This document shows, piece by piece, positions 42,433 through 52,061 of a stretch of 64,000 bases of DNA. The position numbers were made by a program, and so were the translations under genes. The notes under the pieces were generated by a model. That model ran no database searches. It saw nothing but the letters and a program-made list of their open reading frames with translations, and was not told the origin of the DNA. The stretch is from positions 1 through 64,000 of the forward strand of contig CACZFH010000004.1 of the NCBI GenBank assembly GCA_902780395.1, in the 5' to 3' direction. Numbering within the stretch: the first letter of the stretch is position 1; each line of letters begins with the position of its first letter. This DNA comes from an uncultured Erysipelotrichaceae bacterium. GTDB lineage: Bacteria > Bacillota_I > Bacilli_A > RF39 > UBA660.

Positions 42433-44412
42433 ATGATAAATCAAATTACCGATATATCCGAAATAAACCAGGAAAAAATAATCAATCAAATTCGTAGTTT
42501 AGGCATTGATATGATTCATGAAGCAGGTAGTGGACATCCAGGAATAGTCTTAGGAGCTGCTCCAATAATTTATACACTATATGCACATCATCTAAGAGTA
42601 AATCCCAAAAATCCAAATTATTTTAATAGAGATCGATTTGTGATGTCAGCCGGACATGGATCAGCCTTATTATATGCAACCTTACATTTAGCAGGATATG
42701 ATCTAAGTTTAGAAGACTTAAAACAATTTCGACAAATAGATTCCAAAACTCCAGGTCATCCAGAATATGGTAGAACCCCAGGAGTAGATTGTACTACAGG
42801 ACCTCTAGGACAAGGTTTTGCCACTGCTGTTGGTATGGCTATGGCTGAAGCTAATCTAAGAACAAGATATCCCAATTTAATAGATTATAATACTTATGTA
42901 TTATGTGGAGATGGCGATTTAATGGAAGGAATTTCCTATGAAGCTGCTTCTCTAGCAGGTACTTTAAAACTACATAAGTTAATTGTTTTATATGATTCAA
43001 ATAATATCTGCTTAGATGGAAAAACCAGTGATACTTTTAATGATAATATTTCTATGAGATTTATTTCTCAAGGTTGGAATGTAATTACAGTAGAAGATGG
43101 AAATAGTTTTGAATTAATAAATAAAGCCATCGAAGAAGCCAAAACAAGTACTGATAAACCTACTTTAATTGAAATAAAAACCACTATTGGAAAATACTCA
43201 TTATTAGAAGGAACCAATAAAATTCATGGAACTCCTCCAACAGAAGAAGATATTACTCAAATGAAAGAAAAAATGGGAGTTAGAAATATTCCATTTGCTA
43301 TCAGCCAAAATATCTTAGAGGAATTCCAATATATCATGAAAGAACGTTGTGAAAATATTCAAAGTGACTGGGAAGAAAAACTAGTCAATGAATCTGACGA
43401 AGTAAAAGAAGAATTGTCTTATTTTATGAATTCAAATAAAAAAATAGAAATAAAAGATTTATTTTATGATACTCCTGAAAATGGTATTGAATCAACAAGA
43501 GATACTTCTTCTAAAATATTAAATGCTTATGTAAAGGATAAACCTTATTTATTAGGTGGAGCTGCTGATTTATTTGCTGCCAATAAAACATATATCCAAG
43601 AAGGTGGTAATTTTCAAAGTGAGAATTACTTAGGAAAAAATATTTATTATGGTGTCAGAGAACATGCTATGGGAGCTATCTCAAATGGATTAGCTTTGTG
43701 CGGATTTAGGCCATATGCTTCAACATTTTTATCATTTAGTGATTATTTAAAGCCAGCAATGCGATTAACAGCTATGATGAATTTATCAAATATATATATA
43801 TTTACCCATGATTCAATAAGTGTCGGAGAAGATGGACCAACCCATCAACCAATAGAGCAACTATTAGCTCTTAGAACACTACCTAACTTAGATGTCTTCC
43901 GTCCAGCCGATGCTAATGAAGTAATAGGTTCTTATAAAGCAATCTTTGAAAAGGAGAGTGGACCAAGTGCTATAACTCTAGCACGTAATAACGTTCCTAT
44001 CTTAGAAGAAACGAAAGCTAATGAAGTGGAAAAAGGTGCTTATATTGTTCTTGATACGATGAAAAAACCAATGGGTATCATCATGTCATCAGGAGAAGAA
44101 TTACATTTAGTACTAGAAGTTGCTAAAAGATTAAAAACTAAAGGAATAGATATAAGAGTAGTATCTGTACCAAATTTAGGAAGATTTTTAAAGCAAAGTG
44201 ATGAATACATAGAAGACTTATTACCAGTAGAAGTACGAAAAATAGTAGTAGAAGCATCATCATCATTCTCATGGAATAAACTAATCTATAATTCAAAATA
44301 CCTAATCACCATCGATGAATTTGGTGCTAGTGGTAAAAAAGAAGATGTCTATAAAAAATATGGTTTTGATGTAGACTCTTTAGAAGAAAGAATAGAACAA
44401 TTACTAAAATAA
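42433..44412 (+). CDS. tkt: Transketolase
   Basis: Thiamine-diphosphate enzyme that transfers two-carbon units in the pentose phosphate pathway. The 659-residue length is right for the family. Seen: HEAGSGHPG near the N-terminus, the ThDP/Mg site GDGDLMEG (about 155-162), and the Pyr-domain segments YGVREHAMGAI and HDSISVGEDGPTHQP (about 460-474). Start at ATG 42433, 7 nt after GGGAGG; earlier ATGs overlap that site. As in B. subtilis, sirA-like and yneF genes follow further down, here with two genes inserted between. Confidence 0.95.
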   Translation: MINQITDISEINQEKIINQIRSLGIDMIHEAGSGHPGIVLGAAPIIYTLYAHHLRVNPKNPNYFNRDRFVMSAGHGSALLYATLHLAGYDLSLEDLKQFRQIDSKTPGHPEYGRTPGVDCTTGPLGQGFATAVGMAMAEANLRTRYPNLIDYNTYVLCGDGDLMEGISYEAASLAGTLKLHKLIVLYDSNNICLDGKTSDTFNDNISMRFISQGWNVITVEDGNSFELINKAIEEAKTSTDKPTLIEIKTTIGKYSLLEGTNKIHGTPPTEEDITQMKEKMGVRNIPFAISQNILEEFQYIMKERCENIQSDWEEKLVNESDEVKEELSYFMNSNKKIEIKDLFYDTPENGIESTRDTSSKILNAYVKDKPYLLGGAADLFAANKTYIQEGGNFQSENYLGKNIYYGVREHAMGAISNGLALCGFRPYASTFLSFSDYLKPAMRLTAMMNLSNIYIFTHDSISVGEDGPTHQPIEQLLALRTLPNLDVFRPADANEVIGSYKAIFEKESGPSAITLARNNVPILEETKANEVEKGAYIVLDTMKKPMGIIMSSGEELHLVLEVAKRLKTKGIDIRVVSVPNLGRFLKQSDEYIEDLLPVEVRKIVVEASSSFSWNKLIYNSKYLITIDEFGASGKKEDVYKKYGFDVDSLEERIEQLLK

Positions 44413-44444
44413 AAAGAAAATGAATTTCATTTTCTTTTTTCTTT
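44411..44444 (+). terminator. Intrinsic terminator
   Basis: The A/T-rich stem AAAAGAAAATG / CATTTTCTTTT with a T-tract starts at the tkt stop codon. Confidence 0.75.
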
Positions 44445-44563
44445 TTTAATAATAATTCCTATGCTTCTATAAGGATATATTAAAAAGTATTTACTTAAGA
44501 ACTTATTAATGTTAGAATAATGACTAAAAAAATAATTAATTTTAATGAAAGAAGAGGATATAC

Positions 44564-45010
44564 TTGAATAAAGATTATAAAGAAAAGTTAATAGAATTAA
44601 AAAACTATTTAATACTAGCATCAATGATTGGAGGAATATCACTATTACCAGGATGTGCCGGACAAAAACTAGAGAAGCCAAGTAATGAGCAAACTGCTTT
44701 TGTAGCAAATATAGCTAATGCAGAAATAAATTCAACTCTTAATGATGATGATGATGTAGCTATAGTTGTATACGAAAATGGAATATATATAATACATGAC
44801 CTAAAATTTGGAGAATATGCCCCTAGAGCAGAAGTTGTTAAAACAAACAGAAATAAAGATCAAAAAGATATACCATATTCAAAAATATCTATGATATTTT
44901 ATACAGATAAAGATGCAACAGCTCATGAAAAAGCAGTAGTATTTATTGCTTCCTTAGAATCAGGATATTATATAGATTATGATGATATACAAAAAAAATA
45001 TAAGAAATAA
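44564..45010 (+). CDS. Putative lipoprotein of unknown function
   Basis: A 148-residue protein with a hydrophobic segment ending in the lipobox LLPGC (Cys at about residue 31) after a rather long charged N-terminus. The mature part is about 118 residues, acidic (DDDDV) and Tyr-rich, with no recognised motif. The start is TTG, with GAAGAGGAT about 6 nt upstream and no in-frame ATG nearby. It is a single gene ended by a strong terminator. Confidence 0.6.
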   Translation: MNKDYKEKLIELKNYLILASMIGGISLLPGCAGQKLEKPSNEQTAFVANIANAEINSTLNDDDDVAIVVYENGIYIIHDLKFGEYAPRAEVVKTNRNKDQKDIPYSKISMIFYTDKDATAHEKAVVFIASLESGYYIDYDDIQKKYKK

Positions 45011-45025
45011 TGATTAAAAGAAGAT

Positions 45026-45055
45026 AAACAGTATAGAAGTTCTATACTGTTTTTG
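45026..45055 (+). terminator. Intrinsic terminator
   Basis: A perfect 10-bp stem ACAGTATAGA / TCTATACTGT with an AGT loop and a T5 tail. Confidence 0.85.
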
Positions 45056-45118
45056 TTTTAAACAAAGTGTAAAAATGTGTAAATCAAGAATTAATTATTA
45101 ATCAAAAAGAATATTATA

Positions 45119-45127
45119 TGATATAAT
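45119..45127 (+). promoter_or_regulatory. Extended -10 promoter element
   Basis: TGATATAAT lies 23 nt before the MscS-family gene. Confidence 0.6.
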
Positions 45128-45150
45128 CATCTTTCGCGGGGTGAAAATAT

Positions 45151-46023
45151 ATGCAAAAATTGAATGAAATCTTACAAAAAATAAGTATTATTAATACAAC
45201 AAATTATGATTTATTATCAATCTTATTTGAATCTACAATTATATTTATAATTTATTATATATTAAAGAAAATAATACAGCATATAGTATATAAAAAAATG
45301 GAAGGAAGAAAGGAATATATAATAAATCATACATTACAAATATTATTAAATATCTTAGAATGTTTATCTTTTATAATAATATGGAATAATTTTATAAAAA
45401 ATTTAATGACTTTAATAAGTGTTATTTCAGCAGCAATGACTATTTCATTAAGAGAATTAATTTTAAACTTTTTTTGTGGTATTTATATTAATATAAAGAA
45501 ACCATTTAAAGTAGAAGATAGAATAGAAATAGATGGTATAAAAGGGGATGTTACCAATATTTTTGCCTTATCATTTGAAGTAGTAGAAGTATCAACAAAT
45601 GAAACACACGGTCAATCAACTGGGATTATTGTAACCTTTCCTTCATCAATCGTACTAACAAAACCTATAAAAAATATTACCAAAGGTTTTAAATATATAT
45701 GGGATGAAATAGTTATAAAAATTGATTTACAAAGTGATTTACAAAAAAATAAAAATGAAATCTATAAGATAATTAATAATAATGAAATAATTAAGAATAT
45801 TCCTCATAAAATGAAAAATCAAATTAATTATATAAACTCAACAAATAGAATTTATTATAATAAATTAGATCCCATAATCTATACCAGAATTGTAGATAAC
45901 TATATAGAATTAACTGTACGATACCTAATGCATCCCAAAAAAGCTAGATATGTAGAAAGTGAAATATGGAACAAGATATATAATTCTTATAAAGAAAATA
46001 AAATAAATTTATATACAAATTAA
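45151..46023 (+). CDS. MscS-family mechanosensitive channel
   Basis: A 290-residue membrane protein. Two N-terminal helices are followed by the pore-lining MscS helix (about 95-120, SAAMTISLRELILNFFCGIYI), then the beta-domain FKVEDRIEIDGIKGDV (about 124-139) and a C-terminal mixed domain. This is the standard small-conductance channel plan that releases solutes under osmotic down-shock. The pore helix has Ala/Gly spacing as in MscS. The start follows GGGGTG. Confidence 0.88.
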   Translation: MQKLNEILQKISIINTTNYDLLSILFESTIIFIIYYILKKIIQHIVYKKMEGRKEYIINHTLQILLNILECLSFIIIWNNFIKNLMTLISVISAAMTISLRELILNFFCGIYINIKKPFKVEDRIEIDGIKGDVTNIFALSFEVVEVSTNETHGQSTGIIVTFPSSIVLTKPIKNITKGFKYIWDEIVIKIDLQSDLQKNKNEIYKIINNNEIIKNIPHKMKNQINYINSTNRIYYNKLDPIIYTRIVDNYIELTVRYLMHPKKARYVESEIWNKIYNSYKENKINLYTN

Positions 46024-46108
46024 AACAAATTTTCAAGATATTATAAAGACTCTCCCTAAATCATCAATTTTTGACACTTATAATTGATATATTATGAATG
46101 GTGATAAA

Positions 46109-46531
46109 ATGAAAGTCTATTATATTTTTAGAATAAAAAAAGAATTTATTAATCTATATAAAGATAGTCCTAGTACTTTATTTCAAATTTTAAAAAGTAT
46201 TTATTATTTAGATAAAACAGAAGTAGAATATGGCTATCATCTCTTTAAACAGTTAATAGAGCCATTTAATAAAAATCAATTAGATCGAGAACTATTTATA
46301 AAATTTCATCAAGATATTCCTTATTCTAAAAGAAAAGATACTCACTATATAAATAATCTATATCGCAATGAAATATCTAGATTAACAATTCATAATTCAT
46401 TTTGTAAACTAGAATTAGAACAAAACTTTTCTTCTTTCTTTCCTATCTTAGAAGAAGAGTATCATAATTTATTTGTATGTGCTTTTCAAAAAACTGATTT
46501 CTTCTTTTTAGAAAACTCCTTGCACATTTAA
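46109..46531 (+). CDS. sirA: SirA-like (YneE) sporulation inhibitor of replication
   Basis: A 140-residue protein beginning MKVYYIFRIKKEFINLY, which matches the start of SirA/YneE-type proteins. In B. subtilis SirA binds DnaA and blocks re-replication at the onset of sporulation. Support also comes from order: the next gene is yneF and transketolase lies upstream, as in B. subtilis tkt-yneE-yneF. Start at ATG 46109, after GGTGAT. The family diverges fast, so the name rests mainly on synteny and the N-terminal motif. Confidence 0.6.
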   Translation: MKVYYIFRIKKEFINLYKDSPSTLFQILKSIYYLDKTEVEYGYHLFKQLIEPFNKNQLDRELFIKFHQDIPYSKRKDTHYINNLYRNEISRLTIHNSFCKLELEQNFSSFFPILEEEYHNLFVCAFQKTDFFFLENSLHI

Positions 46532-46568
46532 CTATAATTCGTTAAAATAAATACAAGGAGATGAATTT

Positions 46569-46778
46569 ATGTTACATGATATATTATTATTAGTAGTAGG
46601 AATAATAATTGGAGCTGCTATAGGATTTTTTTTAGCACGTTATTTCATGAAGAAATATTTAAAACAAAATCCACCAATTAATGAAGATATGATTAAAGCG
46701 TTAATGATGCAAATGGGAAGAAAACCAAATCAAAAGCAAATTAATCAAATGATGAAAGCTATGGAGAAATATCAATAG
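46569..46778 (+). CDS. YneF-like small membrane protein (UPF0154)
   Basis: A 69-residue protein: one transmembrane helix (about 5-24, with [17 protein letters not shown]) followed by a basic cytoplasmic tail containing [20 protein letters not shown] and QMMKAM. This is the full length and sequence pattern of UPF0154/YneF, a conserved Firmicute membrane protein of unknown role. It directly follows the sirA-like gene; AAGGAG precedes the start. Confidence 0.88.
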   Translation: MLHDILLLVVGIIIGAAIGFFLARYFMKKYLKQNPPINEDMIKALMMQMGRKPNQKQINQMMKAMEKYQ

Positions 46779-46794
46779 ATATTTCTTTTTTTTA
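46765..46794 (+). terminator. Intrinsic terminator
   Basis: The stem AGAAATATC / GATATTTCT with an AATA loop and a T-tract overlaps the end of the yneF-like gene. Confidence 0.8.
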
Positions 46795-46829
46795 TAATAT
46801 ATAGTAAACTAATAATAGTAGGTGATAGT

Positions 46830-47345
46830 ATGAATGATAATAATAATGATAATAATATAATAAATGAACAGGATTCAAAAGAGATAAGTGATTTACTTAT
46901 TAGTTCCTTTTCTCTTCTTTCTAAACTACCTTTTATAATTCTAATTGGAGTTATAGCTATAGTTATTCTATTAAAAGGTACATCTGATTCTATTATTATA
47001 GGGGGATTACTTTTAATTATTGAAATAATAATTGTCATTAGTGATTATAAAAATATAAAATATATAATAGATTTAGCCAAAAAAATAAAGAAAAAGCCAA
47101 GATTCTCAATTACCTTAGAAAATGTAGGAGATGCTTTGTATATTATAGTGTTTTTCATAATTATTCTTATGGTTTATAGGCTTTGGGCTACCCATTTCGA
47201 TGAACCTAATATTGATAAATATATTATTGCTATTGGAGTGGTAATTATTATTAGAACCATCCTAATTGTCATAAGTAGAATATTAGTTGGTTATAACAAG
47301 AATAATAAAATTATTGATATAAAAATAAATAAAGATAATCATTAA
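46830..47345 (+). CDS. Four-helix membrane protein of unknown function
   Basis: A 171-residue protein with a charged Asn/Asp-rich N-terminus (about 1-25) and four hydrophobic segments (about 35-52, 55-72, 100-115, 130-152). No cysteine, His or transporter motif is seen. The ATG follows GTAGGTGATAGT. It stands alone between the yneF-like gene and the disrupted Cys-cluster gene. Confidence 0.6.
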   Translation: MNDNNNDNNIINEQDSKEISDLLISSFSLLSKLPFIILIGVIAIVILLKGTSDSIIIGGLLLIIEIIIVISDYKNIKYIIDLAKKIKKKPRFSITLENVGDALYIIVFFIIILMVYRLWATHFDEPNIDKYIIAIGVVIIIRTILIVISRILVGYNKNNKIIDIKINKDNH

Positions 47346-47524
47346 GAAAACACATCTATCAATTGAATAATAATTCATTTTATGTTACTATACCCAGACA
47401 AGGTGTATACTATGAAAAAATATTGTATTAAGAAAGAAAGCCAAATATAGTTTATGTTCTAAAATAAAACTAAAGGCTTAATTGTATTCTGAAAAGAGCA
47501 TAACTTTACTTTACATAAGAAATA
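47346..47524. other. Intergenic region without recognised gene
   Basis: It holds only a 12-codon open frame (47412 on, MKKYCIKKESQI) after AAGGTG and AT-rich spacer. No hairpin terminator is obvious after the membrane-protein gene. Confidence 0.4.
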
Positions 47525-47533
47525 TGATATAAT
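47505..47533 (+). promoter_or_regulatory. Promoter of the Cys-cluster gene
   Basis: TTTACT, a 17-nt spacer, then TATAAT as part of TGATATAAT. It lies 26 nt upstream of the ATG at 47560. Confidence 0.65.
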
Positions 47534-47559
47534 AAGAAGCCATTAAGGGGGAAATGACT

Positions 47560-48165
47560 ATGTCAGACTATAATAAAGATGTAATTGACCAAAAATTAGC
47601 TTATATAAATGAGTATTATCCATATTGGCATCATGGCCATGTAATAAAAGATTTAAAAGAATTATCTTTTGGTAGATGTAATGGCTGTAAAGGATCTTGT
47701 TGTAAAAATAATTCATGTTATTATCTTGCAAGTGATTTTGGGGGAAATTTGAATGATCAAGATTATGTAAGATTAATTTTAAATGGTGGATTAGTATCTG
47801 TATCCAGATCATATTTTTATCGCTTTTCAGAAAAATCAGATTTTTTATTACTTAGACCACGTCATGTTTTAGAAAAAGACAAAGTTATAGGAAAACGTAT
47901 ACCATTAATACGTAATTTATGTATCTTTTTGGGTCAAGATGGTTGTATTCTTCCAAGATAATTACGCCCAACAGATGGTTTGATTTATAAATGCAAACCG
48001 AAAGAAAAATTATTAGTATATGAAATTGAAAAAAGTTGGGAACCATATCAAGATACGTTAAAAGATATATATGAAGAATATCAAGATAAAAAAATACCAA
48101 TACCTAACATAACAGAAGAAAAAGTAAAAGAATTACAAAAAATAATAATGATGCCACACTATTAA
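47560..48165 (+). pseudogene. YkgJ-like Cys-cluster protein interrupted by in-frame TAA
   Basis: The first part (134 codons) contains RCNGCKGSCCKNNSCYYL, the C-x2-C-x3-CC cluster of small zinc/iron-sulphur-cluster (YkgJ-like) proteins, and LCIFLGQDGCILPR. A TAA at 47959-47961 stops it. In the same frame LRPTDGLIYKCKP and 60 more residues follow, supplying the RP-T...Y-K-C end that the family normally has after the G-C-x-L segment. GAA to TAA would be a single change. Start ATG 47560 is preferred over 47554 for spacing to GGGGG. Decay is likely; true read-through cannot be excluded. Confidence 0.65.
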
Positions 48166-48193
48166 AAGACAACAAAAAATTGTCTTTTTTTTG
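48164..48193 (+). terminator. Intrinsic terminator
   Basis: The stem AAAAGACAA / TTGTCTTTT with a 7-nt loop and T8. Confidence 0.8.
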
Positions 48194-48234
48194 TTACTGA
48201 TAAATATCAAGTATTAGACAAACTAATCATTATA

Positions 48235-48243
48235 TGATATAAT
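48235..48243 (+). promoter_or_regulatory. Extended -10 promoter element
   Basis: TGATATAAT lies 27 nt before the ATG at 48271. Confidence 0.6.
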
Positions 48244-48270
48244 ATGCAATCACAAAGGGGAATAATCAAT

Positions 48271-49269
48271 ATGATGGATGAATTTAATCAATATAGAAAT
48301 AAAAATGGTTATATAGACTTAAATAAAATACCGGATAAATATTTTTATGACAGTCAAAGTGGTAGAATTGAAGTTTATGAAACCATGAATGATGTTTATT
48401 ATTATAGACATAATCTTTGGGCTAGAGATGACATTAGAGAAATTATAAACCAAGAAATAGCTAAACAAGTAGATTGTGAAAATGCTGAATATGATTTAGC
48501 AACACTAAAAGGGTCAATAGGTATTATAACAAGAAGTTTTATAGGTGAAAAAGAAATATTTAAAAACGGAATGGATTTTTTATATTCTTCGCCTTACAAG
48601 AGAACAGAAAACACATTATATAATTATTTACTTGCTCTAAAGAAAAGAAATGTTCCTAAAGAACGAATCCAAGAAATATGTAGAGGAATGTTAGAAAATC
48701 ATATATTAGATATTTTTTCACTTCAAGAGGATAGAAGCCTTTATAATTTAGGCTTTCTTGAGAAAGCAGGTAACATCAGACTAGCTCCAAGACTTGACAA
48801 TGAAATGAGCTTTTTACATGATATAAATAGTAAAATAAATCCTTTTCTCGAAGCCCCAAACAAAAAACAATATATCATAGAAAAAATGCCATTGCGCCTA
48901 AAAGTAAGTGATCAAAACCAATTTCGCTTATTATCAACAATAGACTTAAATGATCCAATTATTGATTATTGGGAATCATCAACCTGGAAAACAATACCAA
49001 CAGCCAAAAAGCAAGACATGGTCAAAAATATTTCTTTACAATCTCGTAATAGTTCCATGAAAGAAACCTATAAAACAATCCAAAAAGAAATGAAAAAGAT
49101 GAATTCATATATTGAGAGAGCATCTCAAATGAATTTTGAAGAAATATACTATCATTTGAAACAATATAATATTGGATTGTCTGAAGCAGAAAAAGAATTT
49201 TTCAAATTATTATATCAAACTAGAGTAGAAATGTTTTTTGAACAAAAACAAAAGATTAAAAATAGGTAA
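48271..49269 (+). CDS. HipA-like kinase-fold protein
   Basis: A 332-residue soluble protein. YDLATLKGSIGIITRSF (about residues 72-88) resembles the Y-x-L-A...GV-S-x-(D/N)-F block of HipA/CtkA-like Ser/Thr kinases. EDRSLYNLGFL (about 165-175) then LAPRLDNEMSF (about 182-192) match their catalytic D-R-x-x-x-N and D-N-x-x-S. The N-terminal beta subdomain appears short, and an ATP-binding Lys is not obvious. No HipB-like antitoxin gene is adjacent; it has its own promoter. It may be a stand-alone kinase, or an inactive relative. Confidence 0.5.
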   Translation: MMDEFNQYRNKNGYIDLNKIPDKYFYDSQSGRIEVYETMNDVYYYRHNLWARDDIREIINQEIAKQVDCENAEYDLATLKGSIGIITRSFIGEKEIFKNGMDFLYSSPYKRTENTLYNYLLALKKRNVPKERIQEICRGMLENHILDIFSLQEDRSLYNLGFLEKAGNIRLAPRLDNEMSFLHDINSKINPFLEAPNKKQYIIEKMPLRLKVSDQNQFRLLSTIDLNDPIIDYWESSTWKTIPTAKKQDMVKNISLQSRNSSMKETYKTIQKEMKKMNSYIERASQMNFEEIYYHLKQYNIGLSEAEKEFFKLLYQTRVEMFFEQKQKIKNR

Positions 49270-49310
49270 GTAATATAATTACCTTCTAAGCGTATTGTCT
49301 CTAAATAATA

Positions 49311-49319
49311 TGATATAAT
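49311..49319 (+). promoter_or_regulatory. Extended -10 promoter element of uvrC
   Basis: TGATATAAT lies 23 nt before the uvrC start codon. Confidence 0.6.
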
Positions 49320-49342
49320 ATTATCGAGCAAGGAGGTATCCT

Positions 49343-51103
49343 ATGAAAGATTTTAAAGAAAAATTAAGTTTAGTTCCTACTAAACCTGGTAGTTATCAAA
49401 TGAAAAATAAAGAAGGTATTATTATCTATGTAGGAAAAGCTAAAAACCTCCAAAGAAGGTTAAGAAGTTATTTTACTAGAACCTTAACTGGTAAAACAAA
49501 ACTATTAGTAGATGAAATAGATGACTTTGAATATATTGTGACCTCATCTGAATTAGAAAGCTTAATCTTAGAGATAACTTTAATAAAAAAATATGATCCT
49601 AAGTATAATATCTTACTAAGAGATGATAAATCATACCCATATATAGAATTAACAAATGATAAGTATCCCATGGTAAAAGTAGTAAGAAATGTTAAAAGAA
49701 AGAAAAATAAGAATCATTTATATGGACCTTATCCTAACGTATATGCTGCTCGTAAAACAGTAAATATGATTAATAGAATATATCCATTAAGAAAATGTGA
49801 AAAACTAAAAAAAGAACTTTGTTTGTATTATCATATTCATGAATGTTTAGGTTATTGTGAAAAGAAAATCCCCGAAGAGAAAATAGAAGAAATGAAAAAA
49901 GAAATAATATCTTTCTTAAAAGGGGATTCTTCTATTATTACCCAAAAGATAACCGAAGAAATGACTAAAGCATCTGAAGCTATGAATTATGAAAAAGCTC
50001 TAGAATTAAAAACAATGCTAGAAGATATAGAAACTACTTTAAGAAAACAAAAAATAGATTTAAATAAGAACTATAATTTTGATTTAGTAAACTATTATAC
50101 TAATAATAATTTTACAAGTATTGAATTATTCTTTATAAGAGATGGTTTACTATTTGGTAGACATAATGAGATAATTCCTTCTTTAGGAGATATTACTAGT
50201 GAAGTAGAGGAGTATTTAATAAAGTTCTATGAAAAAACTCTTCCTCCTCATGAATTGCTAGTTCCAGAAGAGATGAACAAAGAACTATTACAAGATTATT
50301 TTAATGTCAAGGTAACAACTCCTCAAAAGGGTAAATTAAAAAGCCTTTTAGACTTAGCTTTAGAAAATGCTAAAGAACAATTAGAATTACAAGAAGAGAC
50401 TCTAAAGCATGATGATGAAGAAAGAACAAAAGCCTTAGAAGAATTAAAAAAACTATTAGGCTTAAAAAAACTAAGTAGAATGGAATCATTTGATAATTCT
50501 CATTTATTTGGTACTTTCTATGTAGGTGGAATGGTAGTATTCGATGATTTCTTACCCAATAAAGACTTATACCGAAAATATAAAATATCTAGTGAAGTAA
50601 AAGATGATATAGGAGCCATGAAAGAAGTAATATATAGAAGATATTTTAAAACAATCATGGAGGAGTCATATACTCCAGATTTAATTGTCATGGATGGTGG
50701 AAAAACTCAAATTAATGCTTGCAAAGAAGTATTAAATTCTCTTAATTTACATATTCCTATAATAGGCTTAGTCAAAGATAATCATCATAGAACAAGTCAC
50801 ATTATGAATGAAAATTTAGAATTATTAGATGTAAGTAAAGATTCTAAATTATTCTTATTCTTAACCAGAATTCAAGAAGAAGTACATAGATATGCTATAT
50901 CTTATCATAGAAATATTAAGGCTAAAGGAGCACTTTCAAGTACTTTAGAAGTAATACCAGGAATAGGGGAAGTAAGAAAAAAAGAACTATTAAAGAAATT
51001 TGGTTCCCTAAAGAAAATAAAAGAAGCTTCACTTGAAGACTTAAGTGAAATAGTAGGAAATGATGTAGCAACAAAATTAAAAGAGTATTTAAAAGAAGTG
51101 TAA
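49343..51103 (+). CDS. uvrC: Excinuclease ABC subunit C
   Basis: Makes both incisions in nucleotide excision repair with UvrA and UvrB. The 586 residues include the GIY-YIG nuclease domain at the N-terminus (PGSYQMKNKEGIIIYVGKAK), a central UVR motif helix (about 195-235), the RNase-H-like second nuclease domain (FDNSHLFGT, IVMDGGKTQ) and C-terminal helix-hairpin-helix motifs (IPGIGEVRKKELL). A good AAGGAGG site precedes the ATG. Confidence 0.96.
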   Translation: MKDFKEKLSLVPTKPGSYQMKNKEGIIIYVGKAKNLQRRLRSYFTRTLTGKTKLLVDEIDDFEYIVTSSELESLILEITLIKKYDPKYNILLRDDKSYPYIELTNDKYPMVKVVRNVKRKKNKNHLYGPYPNVYAARKTVNMINRIYPLRKCEKLKKELCLYYHIHECLGYCEKKIPEEKIEEMKKEIISFLKGDSSIITQKITEEMTKASEAMNYEKALELKTMLEDIETTLRKQKIDLNKNYNFDLVNYYTNNNFTSIELFFIRDGLLFGRHNEIIPSLGDITSEVEEYLIKFYEKTLPPHELLVPEEMNKELLQDYFNVKVTTPQKGKLKSLLDLALENAKEQLELQEETLKHDDEERTKALEELKKLLGLKKLSRMESFDNSHLFGTFYVGGMVVFDDFLPNKDLYRKYKISSEVKDDIGAMKEVIYRRYFKTIMEESYTPDLIVMDGGKTQINACKEVLNSLNLHIPIIGLVKDNHHRTSHIMNENLELLDVSKDSKLFLFLTRIQEEVHRYAISYHRNIKAKGALSSTLEVIPGIGEVRKKELLKKFGSLKKIKEASLEDLSEIVGNDVATKLKEYLKEV

Positions 51104-51202
51104 AGGTCCAATATATTTGGATTTTTTTATTTGATTAACTTCTTTTTATGATAATATAAAATAAATGATAAGTATTAATTAAAAGATCGGAGATTGAAAA
51201 AA

Positions 51203-52051
51203 ATGAATAATAATAAATCCAAAAAGAAGAGTATAATTAAATACCTAGTAATAACTATTACTGCCCTATATACACCATTTGCTATAATGATGTGCATGAA
51301 TAGTATTCAAATGTTTTTAGTACATGATAATACAGACACAATTATGGGATGGGCTTTAGCTGTTCTAACACTTTTGCCATATATTTTGTTATATTTTGCT
51401 AAAGATAAAAAAAGCATGATACTTATTTATATTGCCATAGTCCATGAATTATCAATGATGACAGGAGTTATTATTTTTGAAAAAATGAAATCAGAATGGA
51501 TATCGATAGACAAGCCAATTATTTATATCTATCCAAAAGAGGAAATAAATGTAAAAATAAAAGTATCTAATCCTGAAAAACTAACTGTATCTTATCCAAA
51601 ATACAATGACGGTTGGCAAGTAAAAGCTCTAACCGATGGAACTTTAATAGCTAAGGATAATAAAAAGTATTATGCTCTATACTGGGAAGGGCAAGGAAAA
51701 GATAATAAACTTAAAGAGGATGGCTTTGTAGTAAAAGGAGACGACACAGCATCTTTCTTAGAAGAAAAATTAGAATTATTAGGTCTAAATTATAAAGAAA
51801 GAAATGAATTTATAATGTATTGGCTACCTAAATTAGAGAAAAATAAATATAATTACATTAGATTTATGACCAAAGAAGAAATAGATAATAATATGAAATT
51901 AATAATTGATCCAGAACCAGACACTTTAATAAGAGTAATGATGGAATATAAAGGATTAGATAAAAAGATAAAAGTAAAAGAAGAAAAATTAACTAAAGTA
52001 GAACGTAAAGGTTATACAGTAGTTGAATGGGGAGGAACTGAGATTAAGTAG
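51203..52051 (+). CDS. Membrane protein with conserved extracytoplasmic domain
   Basis: A 282-residue protein. Three to four N-terminal hydrophobic helices (about 12-110) are followed by a soluble domain of about 165 residues beginning KPIIYIYPKEE. This includes VSYPKYNDGWQV, YYALYWEGQG, GFVVKGDDTASFLEEKLELLGL and VVEWGGTEI. The soluble domain is a conserved Firmicute sequence, often predicted as extracellular, of unknown function. Start at ATG 51203; the TTG at 51194 is too near CGGAG. The 3' end reaches the next gene. Confidence 0.7.
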   Translation: MNNNKSKKKSIIKYLVITITALYTPFAIMMCMNSIQMFLVHDNTDTIMGWALAVLTLLPYILLYFAKDKKSMILIYIAIVHELSMMTGVIIFEKMKSEWISIDKPIIYIYPKEEINVKIKVSNPEKLTVSYPKYNDGWQVKALTDGTLIAKDNKKYYALYWEGQGKDNKLKEDGFVVKGDDTASFLEEKLELLGLNYKERNEFIMYWLPKLEKNKYNYIRFMTKEEIDNNMKLIIDPEPDTLIRVMMEYKGLDKKIKVKEEKLTKVERKGYTVVEWGGTEIK

Positions 52052-52061
52052 TTATATCATT

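Noticed and set aside
47412-47450. 12-codon ORF as a leader peptide
   Set aside because: No promoter or terminator framework around it and no recognisable regulatory repeat; too short to support.
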